DNA of 64,000 nt from Fibrobacter succinogenes. Its GTDB lineage: Bacteria > Fibrobacterota > Fibrobacteria > Fibrobacterales > Fibrobacteraceae. The stretch is taken from assembly GCA_902776765.1 (NCBI GenBank), contig CACYRP010000021.1, forward strand, positions 1-64,000, read 5' to 3'. Under the pieces are notes generated by a model, which was given only the letters and a program-made list of their open reading frames with translations, was not told where the DNA came from and made no database searches. A program made the position numbers and the translations under genes. Of this stretch, positions 46,740-55,286 are shown one piece after another (within the stretch, counting starts at the first letter, position 1; every line of letters begins with the position of its first letter).

Positions 46740-48218
46740 ATGACCATGTCTAGATTCATGGCATTAACCGGAACAGTAGCGTTGTTCAGCACGCTTACTT
46801 TCGCATGGAGCATCAGTGGTGTGGTTCAATCCGACAAGGGCGAGCCTCTTTCTGATGTAAAAATCAGCTCATTCAACTACGCTGGTGTCGAAACAACCTC
46901 TATTGAAGGCGGAAAATTCAGTCTCGCCTATGAACAGACGGCAAACAATGGCATTCAGGCCATCCAGACCGCCGTCACATTCAAAAACAATGTGATTACC
47001 ATCGCAAACATCAAGGCTCAGACTATCACAGTGTCTGTCATGGATGCACTCGGTAAGGTCGCCTTCTCCAGGACGCAACACTACGTCAACGAAACAATAA
47101 GTTTTGACTTGAACAAGACGACAGCAAAGGGCGCCAAGTACCTCCGCATCAACGTTGATGGAAACCGCAGCACCTACCAGCTCGGCAAAACAGTAACGCT
47201 CCTCAAGGACGATGGCCCGCTTCCGGCTATCATGTTCGCCAAGGAAGGCTACCAAAACACGACCTACCAAATGACAAAGACCGTAGAAACCAATGTCAAC
47301 GTCACCATGAAGGCCGGCGGCACGGAACCCACCAGCTCCTCTTCCAGCAAGAAGGTCGAACAGTCTTCCAGCTCTGAAAAGCCGGTTGCATCCTCCAGCA
47401 GCAAGATTGAAGAAATCATCGACTGCTCCGGCAAGGCTTACCAGTCCGGCAACCACAACATGAGCGTGACTGTCGATGGCAAGAAGCGCACCTTCATCAT
47501 GCACGTGCCGAGCGCCTACAAGGGCGACAAGCCGGTACCTCTCGTTGTGGACTACCATCCGGTTATGGGTTCTGGCTCCAACCAGCTCAACGGCACGACC
47601 TACAAGGCTCAGACAGACCCTGAAGGCGTTATCTCTCTGTACCCCGATGGCACGAAGTCTGCTGACACCAGAAAGATGGGTCCGGGCTGGAACGTTGGTC
47701 CTTGCTGCTCCGACGATGACGACGTGAAGTTCTCTCGCGAAATGATCGCCGCAGTCGAAGAAAAGGTCTGCATCGACAAGAAGCGCGTTTATGCAACCGG
47801 ATTCTCAATGGGTGGCGGTATGAGTAACCATGTGGCCTGCTTCATGTCTGATGTGTACGCCGCAGTTGCTCCTGCAGGTATGGACTTGAACACCACAAAC
47901 AGCGCCAAGTGCAATCCTGAACGTCCGATTTCTATCATCATGTTCCGTGGCACGTCCGACCCCGTCTGCAAATACCAAGGTGGCGATAGCGGCTATGGCG
48001 ACGGCCTGAACTTCCTCGGTGCCGAAAGGAACTTCAGGTTCTGGGCAGAAAAGAACGGTTGTACCGGCTCTTCTTCCAAGAACTCTAACGGTTGCGATGA
48101 ATACTCCAACTGCAAGGACGGCACGAAGGTTGTGCTCTGCACCAAGCAGGGTGGTGGCCACGAACAGGGCGACGGCAAGATTGGCTGGCCGTTCCTGAAG
48201 CAGTTCACACTCCCGTAA
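46740..48218 (+). CDS. Secreted CE1 esterase with N-terminal accessory domains and Ser-rich linker
   Basis: 492 residues with a signal peptide (cleavage near LTFAW). An N-terminal carboxypeptidase-regulatory-like sandwich (about 24-80, SISGVVQSDKGEPLSDVKIS) is followed by a region (about 90-170, ITVSVMDALGKVAFSRT) that resembles the C-terminal modules of the other enzymes but is internal here. After a serine-rich linker (about 197-222) comes the CE1 catalytic domain (about 230-492): nucleophile Ser in TGFSMGGGMSNH, Asp in RGTSDPVCKY, and His in GGGHEQGDG. It has eight or more cysteines, which fits an extracellular enzyme. It is the only plus-strand carbohydrate enzyme of the cluster. ATG 46740 lies 4 bases from AAAAGGAG and the next ATG (46746) 10 bases, so the start is uncertain by two codons. 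Confidence 0.88.
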   Translation: MTMSRFMALTGTVALFSTLTFAWSISGVVQSDKGEPLSDVKISSFNYAGVETTSIEGGKFSLAYEQTANNGIQAIQTAVTFKNNVITIANIKAQTITVSVMDALGKVAFSRTQHYVNETISFDLNKTTAKGAKYLRINVDGNRSTYQLGKTVTLLKDDGPLPAIMFAKEGYQNTTYQMTKTVETNVNVTMKAGGTEPTSSSSSKKVEQSSSSEKPVASSSSKIEEIIDCSGKAYQSGNHNMSVTVDGKKRTFIMHVPSAYKGDKPVPLVVDYHPVMGSGSNQLNGTTYKAQTDPEGVISLYPDGTKSADTRKMGPGWNVGPCCSDDDDVKFSREMIAAVEEKVCIDKKRVYATGFSMGGGMSNHVACFMSDVYAAVAPAGMDLNTTNSAKCNPERPISIIMFRGTSDPVCKYQGGDSGYGDGLNFLGAERNFRFWAEKNGCTGSSSKNSNGCDEYSNCKDGTKVVLCTKQGGGHEQGDGKIGWPFLKQFTLP

Positions 48219-48255
48219 TGAATTTGATTTCATAATTCATCCTATACTACACTAG

Positions 48256-48287
48256 ATCGCTCCGGAAAAATCCGGAGCGATTTTTTT
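48256..48287 (+). terminator. Terminator after CE1 gene 2
   Basis: The stem ATCGCTCCGGA-AAAA-TCCGGAGCGAT is followed by T6 and ATA, 38 bases after the stop. Confidence 0.92.
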
Positions 48288-48346
48288 ATAGTCCTTTGGA
48301 CAATGCCACTTGCCGCACCTTTCCCGAAGCAGCTAAAGCATACGAA

Positions 48347-48372
48347 AAGAGCCCTGGGTTCACCAGGGCTCT
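48347..48372 (-). terminator. Terminator after the CE6/mini-ORF operon
   Basis: On the minus strand the stem AGAGCCCTGG-TGAAC-CCAGGGCTCT is followed by TTTCG. It lies about 80 bases after the mini-ORF stop. Confidence 0.8.
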
Positions 48373-48453
48373 AAGGAGTCACACTAATTTTTTGCAGAAC
48401 TTAGGCTAGCATAAAAAACACCGCCCGCCGCATTTCGCCGACTGCCGCTCGGT

Positions 48454-48537
48454 TTACCCGTACATGATGCCAAGGGCAACTGCGACGACAAAGAAGAAAG
48501 CAATTTGCTTTACGATAACCAACTCGTTTTTATTCAT
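48454..48537 (-). CDS. 27-residue membrane mini-protein overlapping the CE6 stop
   Basis: A short frame starts MNKNELVIVKQIAFFF and continues with a hydrophobic stretch ending GIMYG. It has a charged head and one predicted membrane helix. The ATG overlaps the CE6 stop region by 8 bases and has GGTGGTGA upstream, so translational coupling is likely. A terminator follows. A similar mini-gene (23 residues) lies at 57266. I do not recognise the family. The good ribosome site and the fact that the frame fills the space before the terminator support it, but the short length limits confidence. Confidence 0.5.
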   Translation of the reverse strand: MNKNELVIVKQIAFFFVVAVALGIMYG

Positions 48538-50173
48538 GTATCACCACCTTTTTAGTTAGAGGTTTATCTCCGTTTTTACGAATGAAGAACACGCCCTTCC
48601 CTTGCCTACGAAGCTTTGCATTTTCCTTAACAAGGCTCATGGCTTCATCCACGCCCTTGGCGGTAAACGACCCGAGTTTAATGCCCTGCATATCGAACAC
48701 GCTAAAGCTGCTTTCGGCTTCGGTCATGTCCAAGCGAACCTTTGTAATCTTGCTCGGGGTTACGGCCTTGAATTCGACGTAGTCAATATCAATCCAGTCG
48801 TTCGTGATTTCAAGTTTCAATTCATGCTCGCCCTTGGTGAGCGTAACCTTGCCGCCTTCCACAACAGTCAAAGAATCAAAGCCCAACCCAGCGCTTGCCA
48901 TTTCATCGCCAATGCGTTTGTCACCCATATAGAGGACGAAACTGCCGGTCGTATTGTCGCTACCCACGTTGGCCGAAATTTCATATTCGCCATCGGCTTC
49001 AACGTTCACGGTGTACTTGAGCCATTCACCCTTTTGGTTATGTCCCACGGTAATTCCCATGTTCGGCTGGTAAATATCGACGTCATTCTTACGGAACTTG
49101 CCACCTTCGTTACCCTTGCTTTCGTCATGATAGGCAACTTCGGCACCGCCCTTGTTGTAGTTTTCGGCCTGCACCTTGCCCGGAATTGCAATAGCACCAT
49201 CATACGGACCATATTCCTCTGGCGGTTCATCCGGAACTACGGACTTACTCGGGTCCACCAAGTTCACAGCCGGAGCATCGGGGTCAATCGTCTTGTCGAT
49301 GAGCTTGAGCATTTCGGAGCAATAGCGCTTGCCAAGTTCGATTACGCCAGCACGGCCAAAGTGGTACGGGTCCCTGCCGTTGCCCTGCAAGCCCTTGGAC
49401 GATGCCAAACCGAACTTTTTGAACTTGCTCTTAAGCTGAGCGATACCGCCATTCTTGCTACCGCAGCAGTTGTTGCCTTCTTGGAGCAATTCGCCTGCCA
49501 CAAACGGGACTTCATTTTCGTCCAGTCCAAGTTCATCGATAATAATCTTGTAGGTCTTGTAGACGTTGTTACGCCAGTTGTCGTCGGTACCGTCACTTTC
49601 ACCCTGATGGAAAAGGATTCCCTTGATCACGCCAACTTCCTTAGCCTTTTTGCCAAGTTCCAGAATTCGAGCCATCGGGTTTCCACCGTAGTCATTTGCC
49701 CACCCCTTAAAGCTGCTACCATCGCCATTGAAATAAGCTTGGTACTGGTCCGGGAGATAAGCTCTAATGCTCACACCACCGATAGCCACCGGAATCATCC
49801 CCACGGTCACGCCCGGCAGGGAATCGACCATCGCGCGGCCAAAGTAGTCAGCCGGGGAAAGGTTTTCAAACGCATGGAACATCGGCGGAATTGCCGCGGC
49901 CCATTCGCCCGCCTTGATAGACTGCGTGGTCTTGCCGCTACGTTGGCTCGCATTTGCCGTGTGCGAAGCAAGCATGATAAAGTTCTTAGGATCAGTCGCC
50001 TGGTCCTCGGAAGGCACGATATCGCCGTTACCCGCCATGTTAGACTGCCCGTAGGCAATGTAAATGTGGAAGTTCGGGTTCGGGGCAGCATTAGCCGAAA
50101 CAGCAAACAGAGAAAGGCCAGCCGCAGCTCCTGCGACAGCCATCATTTTTTTGACAAACATTTCAACACCCAT
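48530..50173 (-). CDS. Secreted CE6 acetyl-xylan esterase with CBM6
   Basis: 547 residues with a signal peptide (cleavage near SANAAP). The SGNH-like CE6 domain (about 30-280) has the nucleophile Ser in IYIAYGQSNMAGNG, the block ILFHQGESDG and the catalytic His in DPYHFG. It removes acetyl groups from xylan. A CBM6 (about 325-460, IPGKVQAENYNKGGAE to WIDIDYVEFK) and a C-terminal module (FSVFDMQGIKLGSF, VFFIRKNGDK) follow. CE6 plus CBM6 plus this module is the published layout of the Axe6 esterases of F. succinogenes. I cannot tell which Axe6 this is. I chose ATG 50173, after AAGGAAAGAACT; upstream codons begin at a TTG. Confidence 0.93.
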   Translation of the reverse strand: MGVEMFVKKMMAVAGAAAGLSLFAVSANAAPNPNFHIYIAYGQSNMAGNGDIVPSEDQATDPKNFIMLASHTANASQRSGKTTQSIKAGEWAAAIPPMFHAFENLSPADYFGRAMVDSLPGVTVGMIPVAIGGVSIRAYLPDQYQAYFNGDGSSFKGWANDYGGNPMARILELGKKAKEVGVIKGILFHQGESDGTDDNWRNNVYKTYKIIIDELGLDENEVPFVAGELLQEGNNCCGSKNGGIAQLKSKFKKFGLASSKGLQGNGRDPYHFGRAGVIELGKRYCSEMLKLIDKTIDPDAPAVNLVDPSKSVVPDEPPEEYGPYDGAIAIPGKVQAENYNKGGAEVAYHDESKGNEGGKFRKNDVDIYQPNMGITVGHNQKGEWLKYTVNVEADGEYEISANVGSDNTTGSFVLYMGDKRIGDEMASAGLGFDSLTVVEGGKVTLTKGEHELKLEITNDWIDIDYVEFKAVTPSKITKVRLDMTEAESSFSVFDMQGIKLGSFTAKGVDEAMSLVKENAKLRRQGKGVFFIRKNGDKPLTKKVVIHE

Positions 50174-50205
50174 AGTTCTTTCCTTAATCCAATTGATTAC
50201 CAATT

Positions 50206-50273
50206 TAAAACTACCCTAAAATGTGATGATCGTCTCTTTTGTAAGCTCCATATATTATGGACGTTTTGTCAAT
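50206..50273 (-). promoter_or_regulatory. Regulon palindrome and promoter element (CE6)
   Basis: The 17-mer ATGGACGTTTTGTCAAT lies at 50257-50273. The coding-strand element TAGTTTTA lies at 50206-50213, with 43 bases between them. Confidence 0.72.
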
Positions 50274-50307
50274 GACTTGCGAAATCCGCACAAAAACCGC
50301 ATTTTGC

Positions 50308-50345
50308 AAAAAAAAACGAGAGCCAATTGCTTGGCCCCCGCTTTA
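50308..50345 (-). terminator. Terminator after GH30 gene
   Basis: On the minus strand an imperfect stem around GGGCCAAG-CAATT-GGCTC is followed by CG and nine T. Confidence 0.7.
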
Positions 50346-50357
50346 GGAATATGAAAA

Positions 50358-52433
50358 CTATTTAACGACTGAAATGCGGTAGGATTTGGCGGACTTGAGT
50401 GACTTCACGAAGTAAACGCCATTCTGACGTACTACGTTCTTGGTCATGCGTTGGACATCGGCCTTAGTCACGGCTTCGAACTTACCCACCAGCACGCCGT
50501 TCATATCAAACACGCTGTAGTTTTCAGCCTCGGTCGGCATGCGGAAATCGGCACCGCGCAAACCAATCGTCTTATCGTCCGGATCGGCAGCATCCTTGCC
50601 CTTTGCAAAGTTGAAGTAGTCGATATCGAACCAGGAACCCGTCACCGTCATGCGGAGGATATGTTCGCCAGCCGGGAGTTTTACGTTGGCCTTGACCTTG
50701 GTAAATTCATCGAAGCTTGTGCCCGCAAGAGCGACATTTTCAACAAGCGTTTCGCCATCCAGGGAGAGTGAGAATCCAGACGTCGAATTGCTCGTTGCGA
50801 CAGAAGCAAACATGGTATAATCACCAGCTTCCTTCACGTTCACGGAGTATTCAAGCCATTCACCTTCTTCATTGTAGCCCACAACGTAGCCCGTAGCCTT
50901 CTTGTAAATGTCAACTCCCGTACCTTCGCGGAAATTCGTTTCGCCACGGTCTTCGGAATCATTTTCGTAGTAGGACTTGTTAGCCTTGCCCGTACCCGGA
51001 ATGTCGAAGTTTTCAGCTTCAATCTTGCCCGGAATTTCAGCGACCTTGCCGCCAAACGGTTCGCGAGGAGTCGGTTCAGATGGAGTGCCCACACCAACGA
51101 GCGTCACGATGCAATCCTTGAAGTTTTTGCCGCTGGATTCCATCTTGATAGTCACTTCGCCATTCTTGACTTCAACTTCGCCTTCATCCTTGGCGTTCTT
51201 CGTTTCGCTAGTGGTGTAAACGTGGAAGGATTGGACATCGGCGCCCTGCACCTTGACAGTCACAGTCTTGTCGTTTTTGTAATCGCGGTTCACAAGCACC
51301 ACAATCACGGAGTCGCCATCGGCGCTCTTGTAAGCACTAGCAAAAACTTCCTTCTCGGGGTTTGCTGTAGCGCCCACGCGAACAGCACCTGGACGGACAA
51401 ATCGAGCGAACTGCGAAAGCACATAGCCGCGCTTAGAAATCTTGCCTATTTCATTCTGCGGAATCTGGAGCTTGTTTCCAAAATCCTTTTCCATAATCAG
51501 GCCATAGCAACGACGGATGTACCACCAAGTGTACTGATTAAAGTTACCCACGACCATAGCGCGGTGGATTTCGTAACCCACGTCCATAGCGTTCACGGTA
51601 TCGCGCTTGTTGGCATTCGCCTGGTCACCGGTATTGCGGATGGTACGCCAGTCGTTACCGCTTCCCTGGCTTTCGGTGTAGTGTTCCGTCATCCAGCGCT
51701 CGACCTTTTTCTGGTCGGCAAGGCTGTACTGGAAGAAATTGTCCCCAGTCCTTCTGTCGCTAGCGTAGAAGTGCGCCCCAAGAATGTCCCAGTTCTTGAG
51801 GGCATTGGCATCGTTCAAGACTTTGTTGTAAAGATTCTTGTCGTAGCGGAAGGATTCTGTCGAAATCACCTTCACGCCGTTCTTGCGCATCTTATCGGCG
51901 TAGCCCTTGGTGAAGTTGTAAATTTCGTCGGCACTCCAGCAGGCCCATTCACCGCACCAGTCCGGTTCGTTACTGATGGAAATGGCGTACAAAGGAACGC
52001 CCTGATTCTTCATGTAATCGTTAAAGCTATTCAGGTGGTCCACATACTTCTGGTAGTTCGAAGAAGACATGTGCTGGTTAGCGCCAGCGTATGGAGACGT
52101 CCACGGAGTCGCATACAAAATAAAATCATCGCCGGCATACTTTTTGGCATACTTTGCGGCGTTCACTTCCTTGTTGAAGGAGTTGCTATTTGCATACACA
52201 GGAATGCGAAGCGTATTGAGACCAATCGTGCCATCTCCCGTTCCAAAAGCAATTTTCGCATCTGCTTCGGAAAGGCCGCCACCCCCCTGCCATTCGTTGT
52301 GGACCATGCCGCCAAAACCGCGAATAACCTGGTGTTCTTCGGTCACGTCAACGTTCACAGTAGAAGCAAGCGCCGGAATAGCCAAAGCTAAACCAAAAGC
52401 GGCAACATTCAAAACATTACCCAAACTCTTCAT
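50358..52433 (-). CDS. Secreted GH30 (subfamily 8-like) glucuronoxylanase with CBM6
   Basis: 691 residues with a signal peptide (cleavage near PALAST). The TIM barrel plus side beta domain (about 28-410) has the acid/base Glu in ISISNEPDW and the nucleophile Glu in RWMTEHYTES. The block YTWWYIRRCYGLIMEKD matches the region of subfamily 8 enzymes that recognises methylglucuronic acid on xylan, so cutting next to glucuronic acid branches is expected. SKRGYVLSQFARFVRPGAVRV is split by no gap and is typical too. A CBM6 (about 475-610, IPGKIEAENFDIPGTG to FDIDYFNFAKG) and the C-terminal module (YSVFDMNGVLVGKF, VYFVKSLKS) follow. I chose ATG 52433, after GGGAGACAGACA. Confidence 0.94.
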   Translation of the reverse strand: MKSLGNVLNVAAFGLALAIPALASTVNVDVTEEHQVIRGFGGMVHNEWQGGGGLSEADAKIAFGTGDGTIGLNTLRIPVYANSNSFNKEVNAAKYAKKYAGDDFILYATPWTSPYAGANQHMSSSNYQKYVDHLNSFNDYMKNQGVPLYAISISNEPDWCGEWACWSADEIYNFTKGYADKMRKNGVKVISTESFRYDKNLYNKVLNDANALKNWDILGAHFYASDRRTGDNFFQYSLADQKKVERWMTEHYTESQGSGNDWRTIRNTGDQANANKRDTVNAMDVGYEIHRAMVVGNFNQYTWWYIRRCYGLIMEKDFGNKLQIPQNEIGKISKRGYVLSQFARFVRPGAVRVGATANPEKEVFASAYKSADGDSVIVVLVNRDYKNDKTVTVKVQGADVQSFHVYTTSETKNAKDEGEVEVKNGEVTIKMESSGKNFKDCIVTLVGVGTPSEPTPREPFGGKVAEIPGKIEAENFDIPGTGKANKSYYENDSEDRGETNFREGTGVDIYKKATGYVVGYNEEGEWLEYSVNVKEAGDYTMFASVATSNSTSGFSLSLDGETLVENVALAGTSFDEFTKVKANVKLPAGEHILRMTVTGSWFDIDYFNFAKGKDAADPDDKTIGLRGADFRMPTEAENYSVFDMNGVLVGKFEAVTKADVQRMTKNVVRQNGVYFVKSLKSAKSYRISVVK

Positions 52434-52482
52434 TGTCTGTCTCCCATTTAAAATCAAACCCCTGCACTAAAGTGCTGCAATT

Positions 52483-52549
52483 TAAATTTATACCTCCCCC
52501 GCGCGCTTCTCGCAAAAACGGGAAAATTTTCCATTGACACTTTGGTAAT
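52483..52549 (-). promoter_or_regulatory. Regulon palindrome and promoter element (GH30)
   Basis: The 17-mer ATTGACACTTTGGTAAT lies at 52533-52549. The coding-strand element TAAATTTA lies at 52483-52490, with 42 bases between them. Confidence 0.7.
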
Positions 52550-52593
52550 GAGGTTTAGTAGACGGTAGGAAGTAGACAGTGAGTAGTCTGCAC

Positions 52594-52628
52594 AAAAAGA
52601 ATGCCTCCAAACTTTTTGGTTTAGAGGC
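52594..52628 (-). terminator. Terminator after 43-residue peptide A
   Basis: On the minus strand the stem GCCTCTAAAC-CAAAAA-GTTTGGAGGC is followed by ATTCTTTTT. The counterpart of peptide B lies at 55064. Confidence 0.85.
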
Positions 52629-52658
52629 TTTTTGGAGGCAATCTTGTTAGATTGGCGT

Positions 52659-52790
52659 CTAAATCAATTCACCGCCAGTCGGTAAAGGATCCAACGACGA
52701 GGCTTCCAACAGCTGTCCCTGATGCTTGAGTTCAACCACTCTCACTGTAGGGGTTGAGTATTCTTTTTTATGTTCGGTTTCGTTTTTCAT
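52659..52790 (-). CDS. 43-residue conserved peptide A
   Basis: The frame starts MKNETEHKKEYSTPTVRVVE and ends LDPLPTGGELI. It has no signal peptide and no membrane segment. The copy at 55128 differs at only 5 of 43 residues, and nearly all differences are conservative, so the frame is under protein-level selection or was duplicated recently. It starts 27 bases after the stop of the secreted repeat protein at 52818, an identical gap in both copies, and is followed by its own terminator. The pattern 'K.Y..P...VVEL...LLE.S' resembles small peptides of unknown function common in Bacteroidetes, in my recollection. No function is assigned. Confidence 0.75.
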   Translation of the reverse strand: MKNETEHKKEYSTPTVRVVELKHQGQLLEASSLDPLPTGGELI

Positions 52791-52817
52791 ATTTACCAAC
52801 TCGTATTATTGAATGTT

Positions 52818-54703
52818 TTACTTTTTCAAATAAACGCCCTTTGCCATGCGGCCTGCGTCGCGAACATGACGGCCCTTCAGGTCGTAGGTACGCTTTGTGC
52901 GGTTCAGGCGGATTTCTCCGGTACGGCTGTTGAACTGGCCAATAACCGTCGTCTGTTCCTCGCCATCCTTTTTGCGGTCAACGATAACAATGTTCATCAC
53001 ATCCGGAATGTCGTTGTCGATAGATGCAGTCTGGCGCAAGCCATAGGCTCCCTTGACCGATTGCGGTACCGGCTTTTTATAGATATAGGCGCGGAACGGC
53101 TTGATGTAGGCGCCTTCGCCCACCTTGACAAACTGGCCAATCGAGATATCTGTAGCGGATGAACCCGCAAAGCCATAGGCGGCAGCCTTGTTCGTACCCA
53201 AAACATCCGGATCGTCAGCACCCCAGCTTTTGCCTTGGATAACGCCACGGAACACGAAATCACCATACGCACTATAATCGTCGTCCTGCGCCACATCGTA
53301 TGCATCAGCGTCGGTCGGACTAGCCTTGAGCACAAGCGGGTCCGTATTATTTACGGAAACACTCGTTTTTCCAGACTCAAGCTGGATTAGATACGGCTTG
53401 TACGCTTCAAGCTTGGCAGTGCCGTAATTACATCTTGTGTTAGATTGTTCATTGCACCAGACCCGTTCCACAGCCACATACTTATGGTTTGTACCATCAA
53501 CGCCTATGCCGAGGAACGAAACAACCTGCTTTACGTTACCCACTTTATTTGCGCTGATTTCGAACGGGAACATGATGGTGGAATAATTATTTTCACCATC
53601 GATGGCAGGGAACGTACGCTTAAAAATAACATTATCAACAGACACATCTTCTGTAAGGCTCAAGGCGTCTTCGCCGTTATAATTACCGTTAATAAAGGCG
53701 ACGGTCTTGCTACCAGCGGTTTCAACATCAACAAGTGCCGCAGGGAATTCAAAGGAACTCTTTTCAATAGGCCCCATAACAACTCCACCGATAGTAATCG
53801 TAGAGGCAGATTCCTCATCCCCAACATTGATGCTATAGGGAGCATCAATCCCCTTTGTTGCCATAACCTTAGTTATGTCATTGGTAATTATAATATCGCC
53901 ACTTTTTCCTTGATAACCATTGCCTATGCCGGCAGCTTTTTTACCAGCCGTCGCTTCAACTTCGCCACCACTGATTGTTATAGCACCACTGGTTCCTTCA
54001 TTGCCACCGCCTATGCCGGCAGCCCAAACACGACCCGTTGCCGTAACTTTGCCACCACTGATTGTTATAGCGCCACTGGTTCCTTCATTGCCACTGCCTA
54101 CGCCGGCAGCTTGAGGGCCACCCGTTGCTGTAACTTCGCCACCACTGATTGTTATATTACCACAGGTTCCTCTACCGCCGCTGCCTATGCCGGCAGCATA
54201 ACTACCACCCGTTGCTGTAACAATACCGCCACGGATAATTATATTACCACAGTTTTTTTTACCAAACAAGCAATCAAAGTCACTATAACCACCGCCTATG
54301 CCGGCGCCATAACCGCTGCTTCTAGCATCAAGGGAGCCATTGCCCTCAATCACTAACGTATATTCATCACCTGCTCCTTCATTTTTCGCAGCTTGAATGC
54401 CAGGAAATTCATCATAAAAACCCTTCACTGTATTAGAGCCTTCGAGAACGACGGTACAATTACCCAAGCAGGTAAGGCCCGCCCACGGGAAATCTTTTGA
54501 GTTGGAGCCGTTGATTGTCGCGTCACTGAGTGTGACCTTGGCATCGTTGGCGATGGAGATCTTGATTTTATTTTGAAGCGAGCCCGTCAGGACGTCGCCA
54601 TTCTGCGCTGTATAATTGCCTGTTAACGTAGAAGATCGACTGTCGCAGCAAACGGTGCCGTAGCAGCAAATAAAGCAAAAAACATAGGGTATATGCATTT
54701 CAT
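52818..54703 (-). pseudogene. Secreted glycine-rich repeat protein A, frameshifted after the signal peptide
   Basis: The main frame (about 625 residues) has a core of 4-5 repeats of about 31 residues with the pattern 'TISGGEVTATGG..AAGIGSG..GTCG', likely a solenoid or beta-helix. A C-terminal half follows with FPFEISANKVGNVK, VGEGAYIKPFRAYIYK and the ending TYDLKGRHVRDAGRMAKGVY. That frame has no signal peptide. A second frame from ATG 54703, with AAGGA upstream, encodes a perfect signal peptide (FFALFAATAPFAATVDLL) and stops after 26 codons. Adding one T near 54632 joins the two as ATVDLSTLTGNYTAQ. The paralogue at 55287 is intact. This is either a real inactivating deletion or an assembly error. 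Surface exposure is likely if it is functional. Confidence 0.8.
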
Positions 54704-54751
54704 ATAATGATTCCTTGTTATAAGTCCATTTTCGCTTTTAAGCCGCGCGAA

Positions 54752-54780
54752 ATCATACATTTTAAATATGCGATTGTCAA
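54752..54780 (-). promoter_or_regulatory. Sigma-70 type promoter of repeat protein A
   Basis: On the coding strand TTGACA, a 17-base spacer and TATGAT. The same arrangement and flanking bases precede the paralogue. No regulon palindrome is present. Confidence 0.8.
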
Positions 54781-55127
54781 GTTTTTTTCACAAACACGCA
54801 TTTTTTATAGCATGCGATGAGAAACGCACAAAACATAGGCCAAATGTAACACACTGCTGCGTAAGCCAAGCAAAACGGGACCGCTTGCGGTCCATACACG
54901 GCTCGAGGGATTGTATGGATCCTCGCTATGCGAGGATGACTGTAAGCACATTACCGTTCGAGGCGATACATGAGAATCTCCGGCATACGTCACCCTCTGA
55001 AGGAGGGTCCATACATGGCTTGTAGGATTGTATGGTTCCTCGCTATGCGAGGATGACTGAGCCAAAAGAAAGCCTCCAAACTTTTTGGTTTGGAGGCTTT
55101 TGGGAGGCAATCTTGTTAGATTGGCGT
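54781..55127. other. Gap with family A and B hairpin repeats
   Basis: A family A-like element lies at about 54858-54907: GCGTAAGCCAAGCAAAACG, a perfect inner hairpin GGACCGC-TT-GCGGTCC, then ATACACGGCTCGAG. Two family B elements follow, ATCCTCGC-TAT-GCGAGGAT then GAC (54919-54940) and TCCTCGC-TAT-GCGAGGA then TGAC (55037-55057). Between them is ACCCTC-TGAAG-GAGGGT (about 54991-55008). The terminator of peptide B follows. No gene is visible. Confidence 0.6.
55064..55097 (-). terminator. Terminator after 43-residue peptide B
   Basis: On the minus strand the stem GCCTCCAAAC-CAAAAA-GTTTGGAGGC is followed by TTTCTTTTGG. Confidence 0.85.
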
Positions 55128-55259
55128 CTAAATCAATTCACCGCCAGTCGGTAAAGGATCCGACGGCGAAGCTTCCAACAGATGGCCCTGATGCTTGAGT
55201 TCAACCACTTTCACTGTAGGGGTTGAGTATTCTTTTTTCTGTTCGGTTTCGTTTTTCAT
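55128..55259 (-). CDS. 43-residue conserved peptide B
   Basis: The frame starts MKNETEQKKEYSTPTVKVVE and ends SDPLPTGGELI. It is the paralogue of the peptide at 52659, with substitutions such as H/Q, R/K and Q/H. It begins 27 bases after the stop of repeat protein B and ends just before a terminator, so it is the last gene of a two-gene operon. It is cytoplasmic by composition. Function unknown; the strict pairing with the repeat protein suggests a joint role. Confidence 0.78.
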   Translation of the reverse strand: MKNETEQKKEYSTPTVKVVELKHQGHLLEASPSDPLPTGGELI

Positions 55260-55286
55260 ATTTACCCATTCGTATTATTGAATGTT

